Shown here piece by piece: positions 10,995 to 23,814 of a stretch of DNA of 64,000 bases. The position numbers were made by a program, and so were the translations under genes. Position 1 is the stretch's first letter, and each line of letters starts with the position of its first letter. Below the pieces are notes generated by a model. That model saw only the letters and a list, made by a program, of their open reading frames with translations. It had not been told where the DNA came from and ran no database searches. Source of the stretch: Mangifera indica (lineage: Eukaryota; Streptophyta; Magnoliopsida; Sapindales; Anacardiaceae); contig NC_058153.1 in assembly GCF_011075055.1 (NCBI RefSeq), positions 3,410,001-3,474,000 on the forward strand, read 5' to 3'.

Positions 10995-12738
10995 ATGACT
11001 ATCCCCACCGAGCAGCCTGCTATCGGTATTTGTTTTCTGTCTTTTCAGATTTTCCTTATCTTTTTCTTCTGGTTTTCTTTTCGAAATCACCTGCACTTTT
11101 CTTTTACTTCCAGTTTCGCAAGTTGAAGAGAAGGGTATGAATGATGGTTTGTTGCGCCAGAGATGAATTCTTTTGGCCAAACTTTCTGGTTCTAATTTCT
11201 TTTTTATTTCCATATCCCATTTTCTTTTTGAAAGAAATCTGACATATGGCCTTGTAGGAATTATGAAGAAAGTGAAAGGCAAAAGAGTGTCGAAGAATTT
11301 TATCGGTTGCAGCACATTAACCATATGACTTGGTAAGCATAAGGGACCTGATTAAATAATATAAATGGGTATTGATATATTCTTAATCATCTGATTTGAT
11401 TTGATGTAAAAATTAATAGGTTAAAAGAATGACGAAAGAGCATGAGAAATTGGACAAAGCTGAGATGAGCATCTAGGAATGCTGTGAACTCTTGAATGAA
11501 GTAGTGATGAAAGTGATCCTGACTTAGATAAACCTCAAATTCAGCACTTGTTGCAAATCTGCTGAAGCCATTAGAAAGGATTATCCTGATGAAGATTGGT
11601 TGCACTTGACCGCTCCCATTCATGGTATATGAAAAAAAAATCATTTTTTTTAATTTTATTTTCTAAGTGGGATTAAAAGTTAAGTTATTGATGAATTGAA
11701 TCCTGTGTTATTTCAGATCTAGGAAAGGTTCTTACCCTTCCTGAATTTGGGAAGCTTCCTCAATAGGCTGTTGTTGGTAAGCACTAAATTCTAACCCCCT
11801 AATCTATCAGCTTTATAATTTCCCAGTTATTTTGAGCTTATTTAAATATATTGTAGGAGATACTTTCCCTCTTGGATGCGCTTTTGACGAAGCCAACGTT
11901 CACCACAAGGTATTCAGTTACTTCTTCAACTTAAACTCAATAAACTAATGGTTTCAAATATTAAAACATATCTTCTGATGGAAAATTGTAAATATTTGTA
12001 CAGTATTTCAAGGGAAACCCAGACCCAGATTACGACAACCCAGCTTATCAAACCAAGAATGGAATTTACTCTGAGGGATGTGGATTAGACAATGTTATGA
12101 TCTCATGGGCCATGATGATTACATGTACATGTCTTGTTCATGTCAAATTCAGATTAGTACGCATAGTTTTATTGAATTTAGATAGGGATTTTGATAAGTA
12201 GATTTTATGTAATACATAGGTGGCCAAGAAGAATGGAACATCTTTCTCTTCTGCAGGACTGTTTATCATCCGATGTCACTCTTTTTACCATAGGCATCAG
12301 TTATTTGATTCTTCTTAGCCCTGCATTGTTTACTTTCAGGTTTTTCAAACTGATCAGAAGCTTTTTTGTTTTTTTTAATATTTATTTCAGCCTTACACAA
12401 GGAGGGTGCATACACCTACTTCATGAACGACGAGGACAAGGAAAATCTAAAGTGGCTCCATATTTTCAAGTAAGTTTGATCATTTTTTATAATCGATTCA
12501 GTTCAATGCCCATTAGATGAATCTAACTTCTGGGTTTGCAGCAAATATGATTTATACACTAAGAGCAAAGTTCTTGTTGATGTTGAAGCAGTGAAGCCAC
12601 ACTATCTTTCCCTCATTGCGAAAGTGAGTTAATTTGCTTTATTTCTTCTGAGACTTTGTGGTTTTCATCTATCAATATTTATATTTAATTTGAATTCTAA
12701 ATTTGTTGCAGTATTTCCCTGCCAAGCTGAGATGGTGA
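10995..12738 (+). pseudogene. MIOX: Inositol oxygenase pseudogene (inverted duplicate)
   Basis: This is a broken copy of the minus-strand MIOX gene at 15649-17544, with introns as well as exons preserved, so it arose by DNA duplication and not through mRNA. Homology extends upstream to about 10805. In the counterpart of exon 4, over about 190 bases, I count five substitutions, one 1-base deletion and one 1-base insertion. Lesions: loss of much of exon 2 (near 11130) with a frameshift; loss of 4 bases near 11315; TGG to TAG stops in exon 4 (near 11474) and exon 5 (near 11765); a 1-base loss in the WGHDDY region (near 12110); and a GT to AT donor change after exon 8 (near 12290). The start codon and first codons remain (MTIPTEQPA). 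It cannot encode a working enzyme. Confidence 0.95.
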
Positions 12739-14049
12739 AACGTACAGGATTTGGATGCAGCCCTGTGACTTATGTTATCTATTAGATTAGATTTTTAGTT
12801 ATAATTAAGAATTTTGTTCTGTCTTTTCGGTTTATTAAATATCCTCTTCTATTTTGCCATAATTTTATAAAACAAGTACCTGAAAAAGGGTAATCTGAGC
12901 ATGAATATTTTATGTTATTGCCGTCAAGAGCAAAGTTGTCAAAATTCAGTCGGACTGGTTGGTTTAGTTGGTTCAACTGGGAATCGGTCTTTAATACATG
13001 CTTCATTTAACCATTCACTAATTAAAAGTTAAACCAAATAAAAACCGGGAAAATTTCTTTGAACCCAAAAAACCTAGTTTAAATCAACCTATACTTGAAA
13101 GTTTGGTCTGATCCATGCCAAAAAATGTGATTATTCCATATATTCAGGTGTTGGTTTTTTTTAACTTTTTGATAATCGATGTCCCGCCTATATTTGTTGG
13201 ATGACTAAACTCATAACACAATGAAAAGACCCACAATTATTACATCATATAAATCAAAATTTCACAAACGTGATAGAAGTTTAAACCCGAAGTTTTATCT
13301 TAGAAATTCTAATATTGCACTAGTTTTACTAATCTTTAGAAGCAGGTGTTGATATCCCATTTGATTATTGAAAAATGTGTGCAGAATCTTTATAGCTCTG
13401 AAAATGGTTACTCTTCAATCCTTTTTCTCGGATTTGAAAATTTTTTTGGCCGGCTAGGGACTTTATCTCTACCCTAACCCGAAATGCTATAAATTTAAAA
13501 AATTCCACATACTTTATAGAATTTGTGTTAAACTTTCAAAGCTGAAAGTGGGAAGTTCTAACTGTTTTTAAAATTAGATCAAATCCGTTGGTTTAACTGA
13601 TTAAACCGTAAATTAGTTTATAATACATTTTGATTTATATATAAATATTAACTTATTTAAAATTCAATCAAACTCAATAAATCCGTTGATCCTAAAAAAC
13701 TATGTAAAACTAATAAAATTTGATTTATCCAATACTACACAATTTATGTCATAACAAAATTTGTTTAATAGCAAAATTTAACAAAATAAATAAGTATTTG
13801 AATTTTTAAAATTTTACGGATAGAAATTTGAGAATGAATTAAAACTTACGTGGGAATAAGTCTTTTGGCATTTCAGTTAATAAGATATTATCGCAGAAGT
13901 AAAGTCGTTGCCGCATTATTTAGATTTTAAGTCTGTGGATAAAGATGTTACAAATAAATCTTAAATATTATCCATAAATCAACCGTAACGTATAAGTACT
14001 CTAGGAAGAAATTTCTACGGTTCTAGCAATAGAATTCTTGAAAAAAAGA

Positions 14050-14228
14050 GTAATACTATGTGTATCTATTTTTGATACATAATTTATGTACACAATAATG
14101 TGTCATTATGTAATTAAATGATTTTAAAACATATGTCATCATATAATAAAGAAACATCTAAACACATGATAATACCTCATATGTGTATATAAATTGTGTA
14201 TCAAAAATAAGCAAACATAATTTTATTG
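14050..14228. repeat. Palindromic MITE family copy 5
   Basis: Arms CTATTTTTGATACATAATTT and ATAAATTGTGTATCAAAAAT are inverted repeats and enclose GTGTCATTATGTAATTAAAT and AACACATGATAATACCTC. The centre has diverged from the usual family sequence and carries a local duplication (ATATGTCATCATATAATAAAG). Confidence 0.7.
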
Positions 14229-14729
14229 TTAAAAAAATGTTATCTACTTAACATAATATTCGTGTTCAGATTACCCTTTTTTCACGTACTTCTTGTTTCA
14301 ATTATTTTCTAAAATTATGGCACAATAAACGACTAAATAGATTTTAATAATATTACGGATAAGTGTCATCAAAATCGACATGGGAAACCAATCCTTAATC
14401 CAGTTTTAGTTGTTGATCAGTCAAAGAGTTGGTCAAATCCAATGACAAACGGTTAGCCGAAATCTGATTTTATACGGTTTGTGTACTATTTTATTTAATA
14501 TTAAAATTTAAAAAAAAAATTGAACTTTCAAATTTAAAATCAAACTTAAAATTTGAAAGTTTTAAATCCTGTAACTACAATCAAACTTCTTCCAATTATC
14601 TCTCAAGTTAATTGTTTTATTAAAATTTGAAGTCAATAATTTATAATAAATCAAATCTATTAAAATTAAAATTCTCAAGTTAATTCATAATGAATTTTAT
14701 TAAAATTAAAATTTGAATTATCCTCGGCA

Positions 14730-15173
14730 CCATCATCGCATTATCCGTCTCCTCGATGTCTCTTTCATCTCACAATTTGTCTCTCTAACGTCTCTTTCGT
14801 AGAGCAATTCATCTCCCCGACGTTTGGAGGGAGAGGGAGTGCCAGTGAGAGAGAGAGTACTGGGAGAAAGAGATTGACAGAGATGGAAATGATGACAAAG
14901 AAGCTCGTAAAAAAAAACCTAGAAAAAAATTCCACACCCTAGGGGGGAATGGCAAATTTTCAAACCTTGGGTGGGGGGAGAAATGTTAGTTTTTAAACCT
15001 ATAGGGGAGAAATGTGAAAAAATTTAATTTTTAATATGTTTAGTTAAATGACCATTTTACCCTTAATTTCAATAGTAAATTTAAACTGATGGATGGATAT
15101 TTGAGTTTTTGAAAGTTAACCAATAGGAATCTGTCTTTTTACTAAACCTTGGGTGGAAAATAGTGTTTTGGCC
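14730..15173. mobile_element. Mutator-like element, right part only
   Basis: The right end AAACCTTGGGTGGAAAATAG followed by TGTTTTGGCC is the same terminus as in the AP4S intron element. The interior repeats family features (TTAGTTTTTAAACC, ACCATTTTACCC). A second, internal CCTTGGGTGGGG block at about 14963 suggests a nested or rearranged copy. I found no matching left end or 9-bp flank. Confidence 0.55.
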
Positions 15174-15648
15174 CTTATGTTAAATATGTTTAAAACACTT
15201 GAAATAATTATATAATATTACAAAGTTTTAATTCTATCATTCGTTCAATATAATAACTTATATTGAAATTAGTTTATTGGGTAATCATACTGTTTAATCA
15301 CTAAAATAACTAGTTTACTATTATAGAGATATATTATAATGTTTCATCGCATGTAATTTTCAAACCTTAAGTATTGTTAAACCAAGTTCGAGATAACAAG
15401 TGACATCATCTCTAAAAATGAACTAGTAAAATAATCGATTCAACAATCAATTCTTAGTATATTTAACAAACCGAAACAACACTGCAAAATTCTTAATCAT
15501 GAAGGAAAGGAACAAGTAGTACACAACTCACAAAATAATTAACCCCGCAAACTCCTTCTGTTATTTTACAAGATAGAAATTTCAGATTACTCTTAAAATC
15601 TAAAAGATAATGAAAATCACAAGGCTGCATCCAAATCCTGACTGCTTC

Positions 15649-17544
15649 TCACCATCTCAGCTTGGCAGGGAAATACTGCGACAAATTTACATTTCAAGTT
15701 AAATAGAAATATTGATTGATGAAAACCACAAAGTGACATAAGAAATTATGAGCAAACTCACTTTCTCAATGAGGGAAAGATAGTATGGCTTTACTGCTTC
15801 AACATCAACAAGAACTTTGCTCTTACTGTACAAATCATATTTGCTGCAAATTTACAAACACATGAGTTAGGTTCATCAAATGGGTATTGAACTGAATGGA
15901 TGATAGAAGATGATCATACTTACTTGAAAATTTGGAGCCACTTGAGATTTTCCTTGTCCTCGTCGTTCATGAGATGGGTGTATGCACCCTCCTTGTGCAA
16001 GGCTGAAATTTAAAAAAAAAAAAAAAATTCTATTCAGTTTGAAAAACCTGAAAATAAACAAATGCAAGTATAAGAAGAATCAAATAACTGATGCTTACGG
16101 TAAAAGGAGTGATATCGGATGATAAACAGTCCTGCAGAAGGGAGAGTTGTTCCATTCTCCTTGGCCACCTATGTATCATACAAAATCTTCTTATCAAAAT
16201 CCCTATCTAAATTCAATAAAACTATACGTACTAATCTGAATTTGACATGTACAAGATTAGTAGGAAGATTTGAATATATATATATATACCATGTACATGT
16301 AATCATCGTGGCCCCATGAGATCATAACGTTGTCTAATCCACATCCCTCAGAGTAAATTCCATTCTTGGTTTGATAGGTTGGGTTGTCATAATCTGGGTT
16401 TCCCTTGAAATACTGCACAAATATTTACAATTTTCCATCAGAAGATATATTTTAATATTTCACCATTAGTTTATTGAGTTTAAGTTGAAGAAGTAACTGA
16501 ATACCGTGTGGTGAACATTGGCTTCGTCAAAAGCGCATCCAAGAGGGAAAGTATCTCCTACGAGACATTTAAATAAGCTCAAAATAACTGGGAAATTATA
16601 AAGCTGATATATTAGGGGGTTAGAATTTAGTACTTACCAACAACAGCCCATTGAGGAAGCTTCCCAAATTCAGGAAGAGTAAGAACCTTTCCTAGATCTG
16701 AAATAACACATGATTCAATTCATCAATAACTTAACTTTTAATCCCACTTAGAAGAACAAAATTTTAAAAAAAATGAAATTTTTTTTCATATACCATGAAT
16801 GAGAGCGGTCAAGTGCAACCAATCTTCATCAGGATAATCCTTTCTAATGGCTTCAGCAGATTGCAACAAGTGCTGAATTTGAGGTTCATCCAAATCAGGA
16901 TCACTTTCATCCACTACTTCATTCAAGAGTTCACAGCATTCCCAGATGCTCATCTCAGCTTTGTCCAATTTCTCATAATCTTCCCTCATTCTCTTAACCT
17001 ATTTTTACATCAAACAAGATAAGAATATGTTTATTTATATCATCAGGCCCCTTGTTAAGATAATGGAGTGTATGTATATATGCTTACGAAGTCATATGTT
17101 TGGTTAATGTGCTGCAACCGATAGAATTCTTCGACAGTCTTTTGCCGTTCACTTTCTGCATTATAATCCCTACAAGGCGTTTCCATTATCCTATGTCAGA
17201 TTTCTTCAATGCAAACCAAAAAGAAAATAGGATATGGAAAAAAGAATTTAGAACCTGAAAGTTTGGCCAAAAGAATTTATCTCTGGCGCAACAAAGCCTT
17301 CACTCGTCAAAGTTTTTGGCAACGCGAATTCGCCATCTAATATCAACTCATCCGTGCCGTTCTCCAGATCCTTCTCCTCAACTTGTGAAACTGGAATCAA
17401 TAAAACGAAAACGAACATAAACACAAAAGTGCTGGTGATTTCGAAGAGCAAGAACTGGCTAAGAAAACCAGAAGAAAAAGACAAGAAAAGCTTGAAAAGA
17501 AAGAAAACAATACCGACGGCAGGCTGCTCAATGAGGATCGTCAT
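15649..17544 (-). CDS. MIOX: Inositol oxygenase (myo-inositol oxygenase)
   Basis: This non-haem di-iron enzyme cleaves myo-inositol to D-glucuronate, feeding UDP-glucuronate for cell wall polymers. Eleven exons, from the start: 17544-17514, 17390-17255, 17169-17088, 16998-16794, 16697-16638, 16557-16505, 16412-16290, 16168-16099, 16002-15924, 15843-15762, 15675-15649. They give 315 residues, the usual plant length. The protein starts [10 protein letters not shown] and ends YFPAKLRW. Likely iron or substrate residues are in LIHDLGK (H151-D152), WGHDDYMYM (H224) and IRYHSFYP (H250), with NDED near 266-269. All splice sites are canonical. A TATA box lies about 90 bp upstream. The copy at 10995-12738 is a pseudogene of this gene. 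It matches the Arabidopsis MIOX2 position between AP4S and a TZF gene. Confidence 0.97.
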
Positions 17545-17632
17545 CTTCGCCGGACGAGGAAAAACGCTTTTAAATGACTACACAAAACGAAATATACAAG
17601 CGGCTGTGGTGAATGATTGTGAGTGATAGAGA

Positions 17633-17641
17633 CCATTTATA
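17633..17641 (-). promoter_or_regulatory. TATA box of MIOX
   Basis: On the minus strand the site reads TATAAATGG, about 90 bp before the start codon, in a conserved promoter block shared with the pseudogene. The pseudogene counterpart near 10890-10898 reads TACAAATAC, so its TATA core is mutated. Confidence 0.7.
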
Positions 17642-17895
17642 GTAATCCAAAAAGTCCTTCCTTGGAATTTGGAATGTTTCAAGTCCTTGAGTATCGAAAA
17701 GGGAAAATCTTATAAGTCCTTCAACGAAAATCTTAGTTTTTGTAATGAAGATAATAATGGTAAAATTATCACTAAATCTATTTGATTTAATACGAATTAA
17801 ATTTCTAGATTATTTGGATAATAACTAATTATTCCATCAAAATAATACAGCCAATCAAAAACTAGTATAAGTGGAGTCGGAGCTGAGTCAGCTTT

Positions 17896-18061
17896 ACGTG
17901 GCTGTCACATCTTATTAAAAATAAAATTTGAAGTCACTGACGCAGCATCTACTCATCTCCAACCAACCAATGGTTGACTTTCTTGATGTCTGCCATAGAT
18001 TAAATCATTACACATCCCTGGTTAATCAGGAGAAAAGGACGATGCACATGGTGCCACGTCA
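17896..18061 (-). promoter_or_regulatory. Two GCCACGT elements upstream of MIOX
   Basis: ACGTGGC at 17896-17902 and GCCACGTCA at 18053-18061 contain the ACGT core bound by plant bZIP factors, as in ABA- and sugar-response elements. They lie about 350 and 510 bp upstream of the start codon. Function is inferred from the motif only. Confidence 0.4.
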
Positions 18062-20069
18062 TCAAATACACATGTTATTGCAATATTTTAAAAAACAGAC
18101 CGATAACCAAATAAGAGGTATTATTAGTTTATAGTTTATAGTTTGATCGATTTAATTAAATAGTTAAATTGGTTTTTAAACTATAAAATGTTTCTTAAAT
18201 ACTATTAATTATTTATCATATTTTTTAAATATAAATAATATATATTTAAACAGAATAATTTAATAACACTTATCTAACTTTTTTTTATTAAAAACATCTG
18301 TATAAATAATTAATTTATTTTAATCCACCAAAATTAATTTAATTTAATCATTTTTTAATTAATTTTTATTTATTTTCAATAACTCTTCTCTCTAAATTTA
18401 ATATTTATTTATTTTTAATTACAACTATTTAACTTTCAATCACGTAGTGAGTCTTACTATTTTAACATTATCTATTATCATTTTGATTTTTTTTTTACAA
18501 ATATATATATATAAAGATAAAATTCGATCGTTTAAGTGAATTGAATCGATTGAACAGATCAATATGATCTAATTTTAATAACACTGTATTATTGTAATTC
18601 TATTTTTAACCATAAATCCTTATAAATTGGATTATATTAATCATATTAAATAAAATAAATTTCGAATTAAATAATTAATTTTATAATTATTTAATCAAAT
18701 AAATTATAAATTTAAATTTGATACGTCACAGAAAAAAATATTTAAATTCATAATTTTTTATATATAAAATTTTTGTTTGCCGTTCAAATTTCCACTGGCA
18801 GATAAAAATATAAATTAAAGGCGTGTTATTGGAAGTTGCTGGTGTGAGAGGGAGCCAGAGGAGATATTTGTTAGTTTATTGCATGTTGGCTATTGTATAT
18901 TAGAACCGACGACACATCGGTCGCTGAAGTGACAGGGTGCGCATTTACATATTTGTCCAATCAGACACGTTTTTTTTTTTTTTCTTCTTTTCTTTTTAAT
19001 GTGAAATTATATACAAGTACAAGTTGATGATTGAGACAATGGTTAATGAACAGCAGGACACATCAATAGCATGTGCATGTATGTGATACAGGCTAAACGG
19101 CTTAACCTTTCTCAAATTTTCACTCCATTTTTTTTTTTTTTAATCTCGTATGTTCACAAACCAATGGTTAAAATTAATAAAATTTTATTAGTTTTGAAAT
19201 TTTTTATTTTTTAATTTTAAAAATTAATACTTTTATTTATTTAAAAATTTAAAAAACTATATTTCTCTTGTTAGGATTTGTAATTTTTTCTTTGTTTCTT
19301 TGACAATGAAAACAAGATAAAACCCTATTCAGCCCATCCCTTTTATTTGTTATTGACAATCATAATTGAAGAAAGAAAAAAAGATGACGAATCAAAGGAA
19401 AACCAAACACATATACAAACCATCGATTGAACAATCGATCACGATTTAGTCATGATTCAATCCACCTCTGAATCTGACCTAATAGTGGTCAATTCATTCA
19501 TCAATGGTCTTTATGGATGTATACAATCCTTCTATCAATTTGTCATATTTTTGTCTTTCTTCGATCAAACTCGACAACAACAAATAAAGAAGATGGGCTA
19601 AAGAGAGTCTTAACTGACGCCGATAGTAAAAGAAACAAGGTAAAAAATTACAAACCTAAGCAGGGAGAAATATAACTTTTTAAACTTTTAAGTGAAAAAA
19701 ATTATTAGTTTTTTACGATTTTGAAAGAAAAATAAGATAAAATTTTAATTTTTTTAATATTATTAATTAATAATAATTTTACTCTTCAAACTAATAGGTT
19801 TTGTTAACTTTATAATATAAGATAAATTTCTTATCTCATTCTATAATATGTGTAACGCAGAGATTTAAGACTAAACAGAATGTGCAATATTATTTTCGTA
19901 ACTAAGCAAATATAAGATATGATAAAATTTAAAATGTGGTCTAGAACAAGAACAAAAAGTGATGTAATTTCAAAAATTATTACTTATTTTGTATATTTTT
20001 TAGAAATGGACTGCAAGTTGATTTTGTTGAGATATTTCTGAAGTAAAATTGGGTTGACAAACCGGCCGT

Positions 20070-20255
20070 ACAGATAATTTTATGCATAAATAATTATATG
20101 TCATTATATAATTATATATACATAAATAATAATATATTATCATATAATTAAGATATTATTTTATTTCTAATTTAAAACTAATCAATCACATAATGATGTA
20201 TTATTATTTATACGTAAAATTATATATATTATTTATACATATAATTTTATTAATA
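20070..20255. repeat. Palindromic MITE family copy 6
   Basis: ATTTTATGCATAAATAATTA and its near inverse TTATTTATACGTAAAAT bracket TATCATATAATTAAGATATT and CACATAATGATGTATTATT. The copy is more diverged than copy 4. Confidence 0.6.
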
Positions 20256-20589
20256 GTATTATAGTTGTCCAAAACATTTTCAAAAATTATATTTATGGGT
20301 ATCCAAAACACCTTCCAAAATAGCATATTATAGTTATACAAAACACATTCAAAATAGTTTACTAGATCCAAGGCACCTTCTATCATTTGAAAAATAGAAG
20401 AAAAAAAAATCATTGTGAGTAAAACCCAATGTAGTTCATATTTAGTGAGGTTTGAGGGCTTTCTATGTCATCTCATTTTATGGCTCAAGGTATTTCCAAG
20501 ATGGGAGGATCGAAGATATTGCAAGGATGTCTCACCCCTAAAGATTTTTACGTTTTTTTTCAATATCCATATGACTATAATATGTATAA

Positions 20590-20755
20590 TGATTAAATAA
20601 TATTATATATACGTATTTTTTATACATATTTTTGATATATAAATTATGTATCATTATAAGATTAGATGTTACTTTATCTTTAATTTCAAATTATTTAATT
20701 ATATAATGACATATTATTTATATACTAAAATTGTGTATGTATAATTATATTCATA
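20590..20755. repeat. Palindromic MITE family copy 7
   Basis: The copy contains TATGTATCATTATAAGATTA, the centre TTATCTTTAATTTCAAATTA and TATAATGACATATTATTTAT, in the family order. Boundaries are approximate. Confidence 0.6.
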
Positions 20756-21574
20756 TTAATATTGCAAATTTTGAAAAAAAAATATTAATAATAGAAAAAC
20801 TACAAAGGTTAATGTGTTGAAAAGAATTGATGTATTATTTGTAAACATTGATGGAAAAAATAATTATAAGATATCTTAATTTCTGAAAAAAAAAAAAAAA
20901 AGAGTATTTCTTATATCATTTTTGTATAACAAACAACACACATTTTCTTCCTAATTCCATTCAAATCTTCTTCTTCTTTATACTTACATTTTACCCCTTT
21001 TTCTTTCTTGGAGTAATGCCATCACTGAAAAAATTTATTATATAGACATGTAACTTGTAAGAGATTCCAATCCAAGAAATATTTCTCGATTTCATGACAT
21101 ATTCACCCTGTGTTTATAAATTTTGCAGAGAAGTTAAAAATTTAATTTTAAAATATTGCTATAAAAAATTTAAATTTAAATTTTTTAGAAAGATAGACAT
21201 GTGAGATTATTATAAAAATAAATTATTTAGAATATGATTTTAGTATAATTATCATATGTATAATAAAATTTGATAAATATAAATAATTATTATATTTCAT
21301 TAACGGTAATAAAATAATATTAATTTATTGTTTTATTTAAAAGTTTTCGAATTTAATTATTTAAAAATATTCGTGTTAATTGTGTTATTAATTGAAAGTA
21401 CAGGTATTTTAATCTTAAAAAATTAATAAATACAATTATCTTAATATCATATTATAAGATATATATCATATATTATAGGATATTAATATTCAGTGATAAT
21501 AGAGAAAAATATATATATATTATATGTTTTTTTAATGCTTATGGACTTGTCTATCTTTCACTTCTCTCTTGACA

Positions 21575-21815
21575 TTTATACGGCTCGATTCAAGTTGAAT
21601 TGAGCTTCAGCTCAACTCAATTTGCAATAATTGAGCTCGAGTTAGGGCTCATTTCAAGCTCAAGTTTAAGTTTTAACTAACTCGTTATTAAAATGTTGTT
21701 TTAATAAATATTGGTCAAAACGACATCGTGTTGTATCAAAATATTTAGTTTACGAGTTTGACAAGCAGCACAAGCTCGTTTGGGGCTGGTTCAGTTTGAA
21801 TCCAACCCTATTTAT
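21575..21815. mobile_element. hAT-like relic (TAGGGTTGGATT-end family)
   Basis: The right end GAATCCAACCCTA is the inverse of the family start TAGGGTTGGATTC. The interior has GAGCTTCAGCTCAACTC and the shared AAAACGACATCG block. The left end is mutated (TACGGCTCGATTC) and no 8-bp duplication is evident. Confidence 0.5.
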
Positions 21816-21849
21816 AGATCAATAATCTTTCCATCTGTTCCATCATAAT

Positions 21850-22005
21850 ATCAATATAATTATGTGTATAAATAATATATATAATTTTATATACAAACAA
21901 TAATATATCATCACATGATTGAATATTATTTTATCTTTAATTTTAAATGATTTAATTATATAGTAATATTTATTATTTATACAAAAAAAAAAATTATATA
22001 TTATT
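21850..22005. repeat. Palindromic MITE family copy 8
   Basis: ATATCATCACATGATTGAAT, TTATCTTTAATTTTAAATGA and a TATAGTAATATTTATTATTT right arm reproduce the family layout. The inner right arm is decayed. Confidence 0.6.
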
Positions 22006-23814
22006 TGAACTGATAACACAATTGCCATCATATTCACGACGCCGCTGTCATAAACAGCTTGTAAATACCAACACTTTTGCATACTGCATTACACACACGT
22101 GAGTATATTTGAATCTGAAAACAATTTTCATAGATTAAACTTAAAATCTGAACCTAGACATGGCCCAAATCACAAGGGTGTTTGTACATTTAATGAAGCC
22201 AGCTCAGACTAATGAGAGGGCTTACAAGAAGCAAAAACTCGGGCTCCGGAGAGAGCCCATTACATTTCAGCGATTAGGCAATACCCTGATGGGCCTAGAG
22301 TTCAAGGCTGAAGTTTCAGATACACTACATCTCACTCAGCATAAGAATAGAGACGACAATTCCGATCTCTAAATCAGGTCCACAGCCCACCCCTCCCCAA
22401 ACTGCGGAAAAATTTTCCAATAAAAATAAGGATAGAAACGGAGATAAATGTATCTCTGACATGTCTCTTCCTCAATTTATCCCCTCCTTTATACATCTCT
22501 TAAACGTATATATATTGAATTACATTTAATGTTTTTTTATTATTACAAATATACTCAAATACTAATGAATATTTTATTAGTTTTTAGCAGAGATGAGAAA
22601 GGAAAGAGGAGGGGAGAGGACGAGGAGAAAAAATTTTCTTACAAAGAAATAATAAGAATTTTTTGTTTTTCTTGTATCAAAAATAGACAGAGACAGAGAA
22701 AGATTTTCTCTACAAGGACAAAGATAGGATTAGAATATTTATCCCCCGCCTAAGACATTTGTATAAGAATGTGCAATTGAGCCTACAAATCAGAGATATA
22801 GTAAGGTAGAAAATTATTGAATTAATTATGTAGTTGAATAAAATATTGGGAACATGAAAAGGTGAATTAATTTGTAGTAGCTAGTAGCTTAAGTTGAATC
22901 AATACCCTTCATCAAGGAGTTAATCATTTATCAAATTAGAGAAAAGATAGCTTTAAAATATCCACTCCCCCCATCACTTGGGTCCCAAAAAACATCCCAA
23001 TCCAAAAGTGTCACTCATGATAGTGAAATTATATATGTATCGAAAATCTATTTTTTTTATATTATATTATATATTATGTATTTTAAAAAATAAATAATAA
23101 AATATTAATAAAATTATAATTAGTACTATATCATTTTAAAAAAATCACAAAAACCCTTAAAATTTTTATATAGACTTTACGATATATATATATTTTCAAA
23201 GACATATCATTTTGTATTGATAATATGTATCGTATGTATGATATATTCACTATATCATATTAATTTGAAATATCTTATAATATATATCATTTTTTTCTTA
23301 TATCATATTGTATAATAAAATACTAATAATTATAGTATCTTTTTATAATTAAATTCCAAAAATTAAAAAAAGGCAAAAAAATTCAACCATTGATTTAAAA
23401 AAACAAACACACACAAAAAAAAAAAAAAAAAAAAAAAAAACAGCATCTATCAAACATCCATCTCAATTAATGTCAAACCTAGGACACACATTGCCAAATG
23501 CCAACCTAAAAGAGATACTTATTCATGATTGTGACAATCGAATGGTGCCAAATCTTTCACTAATTGCTTTTCTCATTTCTTGCCGATCTCAAATGTTCAA
23601 CCTCAGTATTATTTCCATGTCTCTTGTCATATGTTAGTCATTCAGTTGGAATTTAACTGCTCAAATTATATATATATTATTGTTTAATGTGAAATGGATG
23701 CGATAAAGTTTATTTATTTGTTAAAATGGACCAACTTTTTCTACGATTTATTTGTCAAATAACATGCATCTATTTTAAATATATAAATAAAATAAATATT
23801 TATATATATATTAT

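Larger units (their letters stand above)
12739..15648. other. Spacer between the two MIOX copies
   Basis: No gene is visible in this AT-rich spacer between the 3' ends of the inverted copies. It contains a palindromic MITE (14050-14228) and the right-hand part of a Mutator-like element (about 14730-15173). Sequences rich in GGTTTAGTTGGTTCAACTGG-type motifs near 12930 and 13570 look like old transposon debris. Confidence 0.55.
18140..22750. other. Gene-poor AT-rich intergenic region
   Basis: No gene could be supported. It contains palindromic MITE copies (about 20070-20255, 20590-20755, 21850-22005), a Mutator-like fragment (about 19650-19850), a hAT-like relic (about 21575-21815) and homopolymer runs. 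The stretch 22150-22380 is less AT-rich and has an open frame with no family resemblance I can see; 22385-22750 has opposed CCCC- and GGAGAGG-rich ends and may be a decayed transposon. Confidence 0.5.

Noticed and set aside
10827..11324. 165-codon minus-strand open frame
   Set aside because: It is antisense to the MIOX pseudogene and its promoter; the homology in the plus direction explains the sequence.
22160..22372. 70-codon open frame MAQITRVFVHLMK onward
   Set aside because: No family resemblance, no splice context and no neighbouring exon; insufficient to call a gene.
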